A stretch of DNA of 5,258 nt, from NCBI GenBank assembly GCA_030447045.1, contig JAUJMB010000120.1, positions 1 through 5,258 of the forward strand, written 5' to 3'. A program made the position numbers and the translations under genes. Shown here in pieces: positions 1 to 5,207 of this stretch. Under the pieces are notes generated by a model. That model was not told where the DNA came from. It searched no databases and was given only the letters and a program-made list of their open reading frames with translations. This DNA comes from Rubrobacteraceae bacterium. Lineage in GTDB: Bacteria; Actinomycetota; Rubrobacteria; Rubrobacterales; Rubrobacteraceae. Each line of letters starts with the position of its first letter. Within the stretch, counting starts at the first letter, position 1.

Positions 1-811
1 TCTCGTCCATAAAGATGATGCACGGCGAGTTCTGCTTGGCCTGCTCGAAGAGGTCCCTCACCCTGGAAGCACCCACACCGACGAACATCTCGACAAAGTC
101 CGAGCCGGAGATGCTGAAGAACGGCACCCCGGCCTCCCCGGCCACGGCCCGCGCGAGCAGCGTCTTGCCGGTGCCCGGAGGCCCCACGAGCAGCGCGCCC
201 TTGGGGATCCTGGCGCCGAGCTTCTGGAACTTCTGCGGGCTCTCGAGGAACTCCTTTATCTCGGTGAGCTCCTGGACGGCCTCCTCGGCGCCCGCCACGT
301 CGGAGAACGTCACCTTGGGCGAGTCCTTGGTCATCTTGCGGGCCCGGCTCTTGCCGAAGCTCATCACCCGGTTGCCGCCGCCCTGCATGGAGCTCATGAA
401 CAGGACGAAGAAGAGCACGATGAGCAGGATGGGCGCGAGCGTGCCGAGCAGCGTCAGCCAGAAGCCCGTGTTCTGCGGGTCGACGTCGTAGGCGATGTTC
501 TCCTCGTCTAGCTGGCTCGCCACGTCGGTGAGCTGCGTGTAGGAGTGCTCGAAGTTTACGGGCTGGCCGCCGCCCTCGGGCCTCACGAGGCCCCTGACCG
601 TCTGGTCCTCGTCGAAGACCGTGAGCCTGTCCTCGCTGGTCTCGTCGACGTTTGTGACGAGGCGCCCGTCCTGCACGGCCTGCTGCCACTCCTGGGAGTC
701 GAGCTCCCGCACGTCCGGGTTGCCCCGGCTCAACATGTTCACGAGAACGACGGCCAGCACTATGAGGATAACGAAATAGAGAAGCCCGCCGCTTCTAAGG
801 ATTCTGCCCAA
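1..811 (-). CDS. ftsH: ATP-dependent zinc metalloprotease FtsH, N-terminal part (runs off window)
   Basis: This is the membrane-anchored AAA+ protease that extracts and degrades damaged or short-lived membrane and cytosolic proteins. The 270 visible codons contain a first membrane helix (about residues 10-27), an extracytoplasmic domain (about 30-115), a second helix (about 117-138), and the start of the AAA module. Walker A is GPPGTGKT at 210-217, the substrate-pore motif FVGVGA is at 243-248, and Walker B IIFMDE at 265-270 meets the window edge. The SRH region and the HEXXH zinc protease domain lie outside the window. I chose the TTG at 811 as start: an in-frame TAG lies within the -10 region upstream, no ATG or GTG comes between them, and a GGGAAGG Shine-Dalgarno sits 10 nt before it. 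The first residues ([13 protein letters not shown]) then lead straight into the helix, as is usual for the family. The gene follows hpt on the same strand after 226 nt and has its own -10 box. The family call is very secure; the TTG start is likely. Confidence 0.97.
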   Translation of the reverse strand, partial: MGRILRSGGLLYFVILIVLAVVLVNMLSRGNPDVRELDSQEWQQAVQDGRLVTNVDETSEDRLTVFDEDQTVRGLVRPEGGGQPVNFEHSYTQLTDVASQLDEENIAYDVDPQNTGFWLTLLGTLAPILLIVLFFVLFMSSMQGGGNRVMSFGKSRARKMTKDSPKVTFSDVAGAEEAVQELTEIKEFLESPQKFQKLGARIPKGALLVGPPGTGKTLLARAVAGEAGVPFFSISGSDFVEMFVGVGASRVRDLFEQAKQNSPCIIFMDE

Positions 812-850
812 AACCTGTTTACCTTCCCTGAATGCCTCTAGGACAGGCGG

Positions 851-856
851 ATTATA
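851..856 (-). promoter_or_regulatory. -10 box (TATAAT) of the ftsH promoter
   Basis: A perfect TATAAT on the minus strand stands out in GC-rich DNA. It places a transcription start near 844 and gives a leader of about 33 nt to the TTG start of ftsH, with the GGGAAGG Shine-Dalgarno at 822-828. There is no good -35 hexamer: the 17-bp position reads GGTCCC. This suggests either an activator-dependent promoter or the relaxed -35 requirement common in Actinomycetota. The start site is inferred, not measured. Confidence 0.65.
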
Positions 857-892
857 CTACCTGCCGGCCAACGGGGACCCGGTGCGTTCACA

Positions 893-1038
893 GAGGCTTC
901 GGGTTTCAGGCATCAAGTATCAACTCTTGCGACTTCTCCGGGTTTCGATCGCTTCTCGGTGCGGCCCGACGGGCTTTGTTCGCGCGCAGACGCTCCTCCG
1001 CCAACCCCTGAAGGCTGCAACCCGATGCCTGAAGCCTC
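893..1038. repeat. Intergenic element bounded by inverted arrays of degenerate 7-bp units
   Basis: Plus-strand positions 899-926 read as four heptamers, TCGGGTT, TCAGGCA, TCAAGTA and TCAACTC. Minus-strand positions 1032-1005 read as TCAGGCA, TCGGGTT, GCAGCCT and TCAGGGG. Two heptamers are shared exactly but in swapped order, and the outer edges form the inverted pair GAGGCTTC (893-900) and GAAGCCTC (1031-1038). The right edge touches the hpt stop codon. The core between the arrays (about 927-1004) has only a short GCCC/GGGC hairpin near 964-974. No coding function is visible. The element fills most of the hpt-ftsH spacer, upstream of the ftsH -10 box. The function is unknown. Confidence 0.5.
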
Positions 1039-1592
1039 TACGAGGCGAAGACTTCCTCCTTGAGGACGCAGATATCCGGGAGGTTGCGGTAGGCGCCGGC
1101 GAAGTCCAGGCCGTAGCCGACGACGAACTCGTCGGGGACCTCGAAGCCCAGGTACTTGACGTTTAGCTCGACCTTGCGGCGGGAGGGCTTGGTGAGGAGG
1201 GCGCAGATCTCCAAAGAGGCCGGCTTCCTGGCGCGCAGGGAGCGGAGGAGGTAGGAGAGGGTGAGGCCCGTGTCCACGATGTCCTCGACGATCAGGACGT
1301 GGCGCCCCGTCACGTCCTCTTCGAGGTCCTTCAGGATGCGCACGACGCCGCTCGAGGATGTGCCGGTGCCGTAGGAGCTGATGTCCATGAAGTCGAGCTC
1401 GCACGGGAGGTCTATGCTGCGCATGAGGTCGCTCATCACCACGACGGCGCCGCGGAGGATGCCCACGAGGAGGAGCCTCTCGCCCTTGTAGTCCTCGGTG
1501 ATGAGGGCGCCAAGTTCGCGCACCTTCTCCTGGACCTCTGAGGAGGGGATCAGGACCTCCTTCACGTCCGGCATCATGCTTGACATGTTCAT
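1038..1592 (-). CDS. hpt: Hypoxanthine (guanine) phosphoribosyltransferase
   Basis: This is a purine-salvage enzyme that joins hypoxanthine, and usually guanine, to PRPP to give IMP or GMP in the cytoplasm. The 184-residue length is normal for the bacterial family. Visible motifs are the LRGA loop at 46-49 (PPi binding), the flexible-loop SSYG at 72-75, the PRPP signature VLIVEDIVDTGLTL at 99-112 with acidic E103/D104, the base-contacting lysine region LLTKP at 132-136, and FVVGYGLD at 156-163, which stacks on the purine. I chose the ATG at 1592 because it overlaps the tilS stop as ATGA and has GGAG about 5 nt upstream. An ATG at 1586 is the next possibility. The open frame continues much further upstream only as a shadow of tilS. 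The 4-nt overlap implies translational coupling to tilS. No U-tract terminator follows it, so read-through into ftsH is plausible. Confidence 0.96.
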   Translation of the reverse strand: MNMSSMMPDVKEVLIPSSEVQEKVRELGALITEDYKGERLLLVGILRGAVVVMSDLMRSIDLPCELDFMDISSYGTGTSSSGVVRILKDLEEDVTGRHVLIVEDIVDTGLTLSYLLRSLRARKPASLEICALLTKPSRRKVELNVKYLGFEVPDEFVVGYGLDFAGAYRNLPDICVLKEEVFAS

Positions 1593-2923
1593 GGCCTCTC
1601 CGCCACCTCCACTTTGAGTACCCGCCCCTCGACTCCCCTGGCCTTGAAGTCCTCGCCGATCTCGCCGAAGGGGATCCAGGCCACCTCCCCCGTCCGGCCC
1701 ACCACCACCGGCGTCCGGCGCCTGAGGTCGGCGGGCACCTTCCTGTCCATCATCGCCCGGAGCACCTTCTTCCTTCCGCCGAGGCCCAACGGCCGGATCA
1801 TATCCCCCTCCCGCGCCGCCCGCACGCGGTAAGGCCCGCCGCGCAAATCCAGGTACGCCACCCCAGGCCGCCCCGCGTCCCGCCCGTCGTACCGCCCGAC
1901 CTCCTCCACCCGCAGCACCCACCCCCCGAACTCGACCTCCCCCTCGCGCAACGGCGTCTCGCCAGGGGGGACCTCCCCCGGGACGTAGAAGGCGATCTCA
2001 TCGCCGCCCCGACCGACGGCGACGGCCCCGCCCGGGAGGTCCAGAGATCTCGTCCCCGGCCCGTTCTCGGCCAGCGCGAGCACCGCCCTCACGTGCTTCG
2101 ACTCGGGCGGCGGCGCCCCTGGCAGCACCCTCGCGTAGGCCCGGCGCACGGCGTGACGCCTGAGGGCGGGCGGGAGCGCGTGCAGCGCCCCGCGGGTCAG
2201 GACCACCTCGTCGCCCCGCACCTCGAGCGCCAGGTCGGCCAGTCCCTCGAGGGCCTCCAGGTCTTCGCGGGCCAGGGACGCGGCGCGCGCCAGGTTGGCC
2301 GCCGCCCCCGGGTAGAGCTCCTCCAGTACCGGCATGACCTCCAGCCTTACGCGGTTGCGGGCGTACTTTCCGGTGAGGTTCGTAGGATCCGTGCGGTAGG
2401 GCTGATCCAGCCACGAGAGGTAGGCCAGGACCTCCCGGCGCGTGCGGTCTATGAGGGGGCGGACCAGGCCTTCGCGGGCCGGGGGGATGGAGGCGAGGCC
2501 GCGCAGCCCCGCGCCGCGGGAGAGGTTGAGGATCGCGGTCTCCGCCACGTCGTCGGCCGTGTGCCCGGTCGCGACGACCCCCAGGCCGAGCCGCCCGGCG
2601 GCCTCCCGCGCGAGCCTATACCTCGCCTCGCGCGCCCGCTCCTGCAGGTTGGCCGCGCCCTCGAGGCCCAGTATCTCCACCTCGCACCCGACGCCGAACC
2701 CCTCGCAGAGCGTCGACACGAAGTCCGCGTCGGCCCTGGACTCCTCCCCGCGCAGGCCGTGGTCTACATGGAGGACCCGCGGGTCCCCGCCGAGGTCCAG
2801 GATCGCGCGCAGCAGGGCCACGGAGTCGGGGCCGCCGGAGACGAGGACCAGCGGGCGCGAGAGGTCCATCCCGTGCCGGTCCGCCGTCCGCCGCACGCCC
2901 TCCACGAAGTTGTGATGCGCCAT
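1589..2923 (-). CDS. tilS: tRNA(Ile)-lysidine synthetase
   Basis: TilS uses ATP and lysine to convert C34 of the CAU-anticodon tRNA(Ile2) to lysidine, so that the tRNA reads AUA and is charged with isoleucine. It is an essential cytoplasmic enzyme. The N-terminal PP-loop ATPase domain shows SGGPDS at 29-34, HVDHGLRGEES at 52-62, GHTADDVAET at 120-129 and RGAGLRGL at 136-143, followed by the conserved DPTN...ARNRVR stretch at 179-193. A C-terminal tRNA-binding domain is present (about 366-425: REGDMIRPLG, RKKVLR, KVPADLRRRTPVV). The 444 residues make a full two-domain enzyme, longer than the truncated forms of many actinobacteria. The ATG at 2923 is the only good start: an in-frame TAA lies 4 codons upstream and the next Met is residue 19. 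There is no Shine-Dalgarno, and a -10-like TAAACT ends 6 nt before the ATG, suggesting leaderless translation. The window itself uses AUA codons, for example in ftsH. Confidence 0.97.
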   Translation of the reverse strand: MAHHNFVEGVRRTADRHGMDLSRPLVLVSGGPDSVALLRAILDLGGDPRVLHVDHGLRGEESRADADFVSTLCEGFGVGCEVEILGLEGAANLQERAREARYRLAREAAGRLGLGVVATGHTADDVAETAILNLSRGAGLRGLASIPPAREGLVRPLIDRTRREVLAYLSWLDQPYRTDPTNLTGKYARNRVRLEVMPVLEELYPGAAANLARAASLAREDLEALEGLADLALEVRGDEVVLTRGALHALPPALRRHAVRRAYARVLPGAPPPESKHVRAVLALAENGPGTRSLDLPGGAVAVGRGGDEIAFYVPGEVPPGETPLREGEVEFGGWVLRVEEVGRYDGRDAGRPGVAYLDLRGGPYRVRAAREGDMIRPLGLGGRKKVLRAMMDRKVPADLRRRTPVVVGRTGEVAWIPFGEIGEDFKARGVEGRVLKVEVAERP

Positions 2924-2929
2924 GCGGCT

Positions 2930-2957
2930 AGTTTAGCCTTCAGCGGTCAGCTTTCAG
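2930..2957 (-). promoter_or_regulatory. Predicted leaderless promoter of tilS
   Basis: On the minus strand CTGAAA (2957-2952; 4 of 6 matches to TTGACA) is followed after 16 bp by TAAACT (2935-2930; fits TANNNT). The hexamer ends 6 nt before the tilS ATG, which would put the first transcribed base at or next to the A of the ATG. No Shine-Dalgarno is visible between them. TAAACT also lies in the small inverted repeat GGCTA-AAC-TAGCC. This matches the leaderless arrangement known to be common in Actinomycetota; it is inferred from spacing alone. Confidence 0.5.
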
Positions 2958-3080
2958 CCGCCAGCGATCCGTTTCGAGGCGATGACCTGCTTCTGCGTCC
3001 ACGCGTAAGCGCCGCCGGGACGAGGATCTCCACCCGGCGGCGCTATGGGTACTAGAGGCTGACAGCCAAGGGCTGACAGC
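2933..3080. repeat. Second intergenic element with inverted arrays of 7-bp units
   Basis: Plus-strand positions 2933-2967 are five tandem heptamers: TTAGCCT, TCAGCGG, TCAGCTT, TCAGCCG, CCAGCGA. On the minus strand 3076-3056 reads TCAGCCC, TTGGCTG, TCAGCCT; on the plus strand this appears as GGCTGACAGC repeated at 3057-3066 and 3071-3080. The consensus TCAGNNN and the outward-facing, inverted layout match the element between hpt and ftsH, and the size is close (148 against 146 bp). The core holds a strong hairpin. The tilS promoter is embedded in the left array. Origin and function are unknown. Confidence 0.5.
3008..3044. repeat. Perfect 12-bp inverted repeat (hairpin) between asp23 and tilS
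   Basis: AGCGCCGCCGGG (3008-3019) and CCCGGCGGCGCT (3033-3044) are perfect inverted repeats around a 13-nt loop. The loop can pair further through GAG/CTC. The sequence is nearly identical on both strands as RNA structure. Neither strand has a T-tract after it, so it is not a classic Rho-independent terminator. It could end or protect the asp23 transcript, or be the core of the heptamer-bounded element. Confidence 0.6.
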
Positions 3081-3101
3081 GCGGTTCGCTCCGCGGACCG
3101 C
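3081..3101 (-). terminator. Possible stop-adjacent hairpin of the asp23 transcript
   Basis: GCGGTTCGC (3081-3089) and GCGGACCGC (3093-3101) pair over 9 bp with one mismatch (a wobble pair in one strand) and a 3-nt loop. On the minus strand the hairpin starts at the last base of the asp23-family stop codon. There is no U-tract, so termination, if it happens, would be of the U-less kind reported in GC-rich actinobacteria. It may only be an mRNA 3'-end stabiliser. Confidence 0.35.
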
Positions 3102-3577
3102 TAGGCCTGCTGCTCCTGGCGCCTGGCCATCTCCTCGGTCTGCTCCTGCTGTCCGAGCATCGGGCGCTCCTCGGGCATCTGCACGTCGTTGACGGTGATG
3201 TTTACCTCCGTCACGTGCAGGCCGACGAGCGACTCGACCTTGTTGATGACGTTGCGGCGGGCGGCCTCGGTGAGCTGGGGGATCGACTGCCCGTACTCGA
3301 TGGCCATCGTCAGGTCTATGGCCGCCTCCTGGGTGCCTACCTCGACGCTCACGCCCTTGGAGAAGTTGCCGCCACTGGAGTTGCCCGTCACGCTGCCGGT
3401 GACGCTCTGCAGGAAGCCCCCGACGGCCGCGCTCGCGCCGCCGCCCATCTGAACCTTCTCGACCTCCTGCGCGGCGATGCCGGCGATCTGGCTGACCACC
3501 GCGTCCCCTATCTTGGTGACGCCCTTGTCGCTCTGCAACGGGCTCGAGTTCGCGTCCTGCCCACCCTGCTCGGTCAT
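3101..3577 (-). CDS. Asp23/Gls24 family envelope stress response protein
   Basis: The 158 residues match the Asp23/Gls24 (DUF322) family: GVTKIGDAVVSQIAGIAAQEV at the N-terminal side (19-39) and the conserved core VSVEV...AIDLTMAIEYG...IPQLTEAARRNVINKVE...GLHVTEVNITVNDV (about 76-132). A Gly/Ser-rich insert (about 45-74) separates the two parts, and a polar Gln/Glu/Arg-rich tail (133-158) ends the protein. There is no signal peptide or membrane segment. Family members in Firmicutes are abundant membrane-associated proteins tied to cell-envelope or alkaline stress; the biochemical role is unclear. I chose the ATG at 3577 because GAAAGGA lies 6 nt upstream. A GTG at 3619 in the same frame would add 14 residues (MSEGSFGEKGKGRR), but it sits only about 5 nt from the predicted transcription start. 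An SigB-type promoter precedes it, in line with a stress role. It lies 177 nt upstream of tilS on the same strand. Confidence 0.9.
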   Translation of the reverse strand: MTEQGGQDANSSPLQSDKGVTKIGDAVVSQIAGIAAQEVEKVQMGGGASAAVGGFLQSVTGSVTGNSSGGNFSKGVSVEVGTQEAAIDLTMAIEYGQSIPQLTEAARRNVINKVESLVGLHVTEVNITVNDVQMPEERPMLGQQEQTEEMARRQEQQA

Positions 3578-3631
3578 GCGTCGTCCTTTCCCTTTTTCTC
3601 CAAAACTGCCTTCAGACACTCCCCGTCGTGC

Positions 3632-3657
3632 CTACCCCGACCCGTCCCTTCTTAAAC
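3632..3657 (-). promoter_or_regulatory. SigB-type (general stress) promoter of the asp23-family gene
   Basis: On the minus strand GTTTAA (3657-3652) is followed by a 14-nt spacer and GGGTAG (3637-3632). The SigB/SigF-group consensus is GTTTAA-N12-15-GGGTAT, so the match is 6/6 plus 5/6 with correct spacing. The predicted start near 3625 leaves a leader of about 48 nt, with GAAAGGA before the ATG at 3577. In Staphylococcus the asp23 gene is a classic SigB target, which makes this placement meaningful. The sigma factor itself is not in the window. Confidence 0.65.
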
Positions 3658-3704
3658 TCCGGAATACCGCGGAGATCGCGATAGATCCGGCCGTAACGCC
3701 CCGG

Positions 3705-3730
3705 CGGCGGGCGCCCGCCGGCCACGTGGC
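3705..3730. promoter_or_regulatory. Two adjacent perfect palindromes in the divergent intergenic region
   Basis: CGGCGGGCGCCCGCCG (3705-3720) is a perfect 16-bp palindrome, and GCCACGTGGC (3721-3730) is a perfect 10-bp palindrome with a CACGTG centre immediately beside it. They lie about 75-100 bp upstream of the hydrolase start and upstream of the asp23-family promoter. Position and symmetry suit a dimeric regulator binding site. GC-rich DNA makes short palindromes common, so this is tentative. Confidence 0.35.
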
Positions 3731-3805
3731 GCCGGGCGGGCCGTCCGGGTAGAGTGGCCCCCGGAGGGGACGGGAGCCGTCCGCGAGACACCCCAGGGAG
3801 GCGCC

Positions 3806-4876
3806 ATGGCACAGGAACGTCTGCTCGAAGGCGTATCTTCGAGGACCGTCGATACGGGGAGGCTGCGCACCCACCTCCTCGAGAGCGGCCCCGAGGACGG
3901 CGCGCCGGTCCTCTTCGTCCACGGCAACGCCTCGAGCGGGCGTTTCTTCGAGGAGACGCTGGCGGCGCTGCCCGGCCACCGGGGCCTCGCCCCGGACCTC
4001 CGCGGCTTCGGCGACTCGGAGACGAGGCCGCTCGACGCAACCAGGGGCGTTGCGGACTTCTCGGACGACCTGCGCGCGCTCGTCGAGGCCCTCGGCCTCG
4101 CCGGGCGCTCCGTCCACCTGGTCGGCTGGTCGGCCGGCGGGCCTGTGGCGATGCGGTACGCCACGGACCATCCGGGGGAGGTGGCCTCGCTGTGCCTCGT
4201 CAACCCCATGAGCCCCTACGGCTTCGGCGGCACGAAGGACGAGTCGGGGACGCCCTGCTGGCCTGACTTCGCCGGCTCGGGCGGCGGCACGGCGAACCCC
4301 GAGTTCGTCGGCCGCCTCGCGGCCAAAGACCGGACCGCAGAAGACCCCAACTCCCCCAGGAACGTCATGAACAACTTCTACTTCGCCCCGCCCTTCAAGG
4401 CCACCCCGGAGCGCGAGGAGGTCCTCCTCTCCTCCGTGCTCTCGACGCAGACCGGCGACGACTACTACCCCGGCGACATGACCACCTCGAAGAACTGGCC
4501 CGGCGTAACGCCGGGCACGAGGGGCATGAACAACGCCATCTCCCCGAAGTACTGCGACGTCTCCGCCTTCGCCCGCCTAGACCCGAAGCCGCCCGTGCTC
4601 TGGGTCCGGGGATCGGCCGATACGATAGTCTCCGACGCCTCCCTCCTGGATTTCGGCACCCTGGGCGGGATGGGATACGTGCCAGGCTGGCCGGGCGAGG
4701 AGACCTTCCCGTCGCAGCCCATGGTCTCGCAGACGAGGGCCGTGCTCGAAGACTACGCCGGCGCCGGCGGCTCCTACCGCGAGGAGGTGCTAGAGGGTTG
4801 CGGCCACACCCCGCACGTCGAGAGGCCCGAGGAGTTCCGCGGGCTCCTCTTCGGCTCTATCGGGGGCCCGCGCTGA
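3806..4876 (+). CDS. Alpha/beta-fold hydrolase, substrate unknown
   Basis: The 356-residue protein has the full alpha/beta-hydrolase signature set. The oxyanion motif HGNASS is at 39-44, the strand-4 region PDLRGFGDS at 63-71, and the nucleophile elbow GWSAGG at 107-112 with Ser109. The acid is probably Asp272 in VRGSADTIVSD, and the base is His334 in GCGHTPHVERPEEF. The usual cap is replaced by a long insert (about 135-255) rich in Asn, Pro and aromatic residues, including NNFYFAPPF (189-197) and GDDYYPGD (217-224). The protein is therefore longer than the common 260-290-residue enzymes. There is no signal peptide, so it is probably cytoplasmic. The ATG at 3806 has AGGGAGG 4 nt upstream. It stands alone on the plus strand, divergent from the asp23-family gene, and nothing nearby indicates a substrate. 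Esterase, lactonase, C-C hydrolase, epoxide hydrolase or haloperoxidase-like activities are all possible; the Ser nucleophile argues against epoxide hydrolase and dehalogenase, which use Asp. Confidence 0.93.
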   Translation: MAQERLLEGVSSRTVDTGRLRTHLLESGPEDGAPVLFVHGNASSGRFFEETLAALPGHRGLAPDLRGFGDSETRPLDATRGVADFSDDLRALVEALGLAGRSVHLVGWSAGGPVAMRYATDHPGEVASLCLVNPMSPYGFGGTKDESGTPCWPDFAGSGGGTANPEFVGRLAAKDRTAEDPNSPRNVMNNFYFAPPFKATPEREEVLLSSVLSTQTGDDYYPGDMTTSKNWPGVTPGTRGMNNAISPKYCDVSAFARLDPKPPVLWVRGSADTIVSDASLLDFGTLGGMGYVPGWPGEETFPSQPMVSQTRAVLEDYAGAGGSYREEVLEGCGHTPHVERPEEFRGLLFGSIGGPR

Positions 4877-5165
4877 TCCGGAGAGCGCCCCTGGTCGGGA
4901 CCGGGATCTACCGCGCATCGCCCGCCCCCGTGGCCTCCGTTGTCGGTGTCCCGCCGCCTGCCACGCTTCTATCGCGTCTATTGGGTAGATCGGCACCAGG
5001 GCGTTCGGGAGCATGCCGTCCCTGATCCAGACCGCGAGCGCCGCCCCCACCGCCACCATCCCCCACCCCGGCAGCGCAGCGCGTGCCGCCCTTCGACCCT
5101 CACAACGGACGCATCATGGCGCGGCAAGAAGGCGGTTCAGGTCCATCGCGGAGCCGTCCACAGAA
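4877..5165. other. Intergenic stretch between the hydrolase and the tRNA terminator
   Basis: Apart from the possible membrane-protein remnant on the minus strand, I see no gene here. There is no clear Rho-independent terminator after the hydrolase: a short GGTC/GACC hairpin near 4894-4906 lacks a T-tract. The plus-strand open frames here are arginine- and histidine-rich and look spurious. Confidence 0.5.
4952..5113 (-). pseudogene. Possible remnant of a small membrane protein
   Basis: An in-frame TGA at 5116-5114 is followed by an open minus-strand frame. From about 5077 it encodes a protein-like stretch: LPGWGMVAVGAALAVW, then IRDGMLPNALVPIYPIDAIE and AWQAAG, with a likely membrane helix and strong third-position GC. 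An ATG lies at 5059 without a convincing Shine-Dalgarno (GGGGTGGGGG precedes it). After about 4952 the same frame turns into Arg-rich, low-quality sequence and runs antisense into the hydrolase gene to 4790. A shift of frame there would instead end at a TAG at 4908. The pattern suggests a decayed gene or a short membrane protein with a frameshift. I do not recognise the family, and chance is possible. Confidence 0.3.
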
Positions 5166-5201
5166 CAGAGAAAAAGAACAAGCCCCGGCGTCTGCCGGGG
5201 C
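5166..5201 (-). terminator. Rho-independent terminator after tRNA(fMet)
   Basis: On the minus strand, GCCCCGGC (5201-5194), a 4-nt loop AGAC and GCCGGGGC (5189-5182) form a perfect 8-bp GC stem. It is followed directly by the T-rich run TTGTTCTTTTTCTCTG. It starts 7 nt after the tRNA discriminator base, so the tRNA is probably the last gene of its transcript. Confidence 0.9.
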
Positions 5202-5207
5202 GAGTAG

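Noticed and set aside
911..930. HspR (HAIR) heat-shock operator near CAAGAGT-TGAT-ACTTGAT upstream of ftsH
   Set aside because: The half-sites are in the reverse sense to CTTGAGT-N7-ACTCAAG and the spacing is 4 rather than 7. The bases also belong to the heptamer array.
1593..1922. N-terminal extension of hpt to 294 residues
   Set aside because: The additional 110 residues are Gly/Arg-rich shadow sequence inside tilS, and the normal family length starts at the ATGA overlap.
3008..3044. T-box riboswitch on the minus strand (GGGTGG...CGTCCC)
   Set aside because: The invariant UGGNACC core is absent, no specifier stem is visible, and tilS is not a usual T-box target.
1580..3055. 491-codon open frame on the plus strand
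   Set aside because: It is the antisense shadow of tilS in high-GC DNA: rich in Arg, Pro, Gly and His, with no motif, while the minus strand has all TilS motifs.
2933..3080. CRISPR array
   Set aside because: The repeat units are only 7 bp, degenerate and contiguous, with no spacers and no cas genes.
3578..3619. GTG at 3619 as the asp23-family start
   Set aside because: It lies only about 5 nt from the predicted transcription start and has no usable Shine-Dalgarno, whereas the ATG at 3577 has GAAAGGA 6 nt upstream.
3747..3755. GGGTAG/TAGAGT as promoter of the hydrolase
   Set aside because: No GTTT or TTGACA-like hexamer lies at a suitable distance upstream, so the match is not better than chance.
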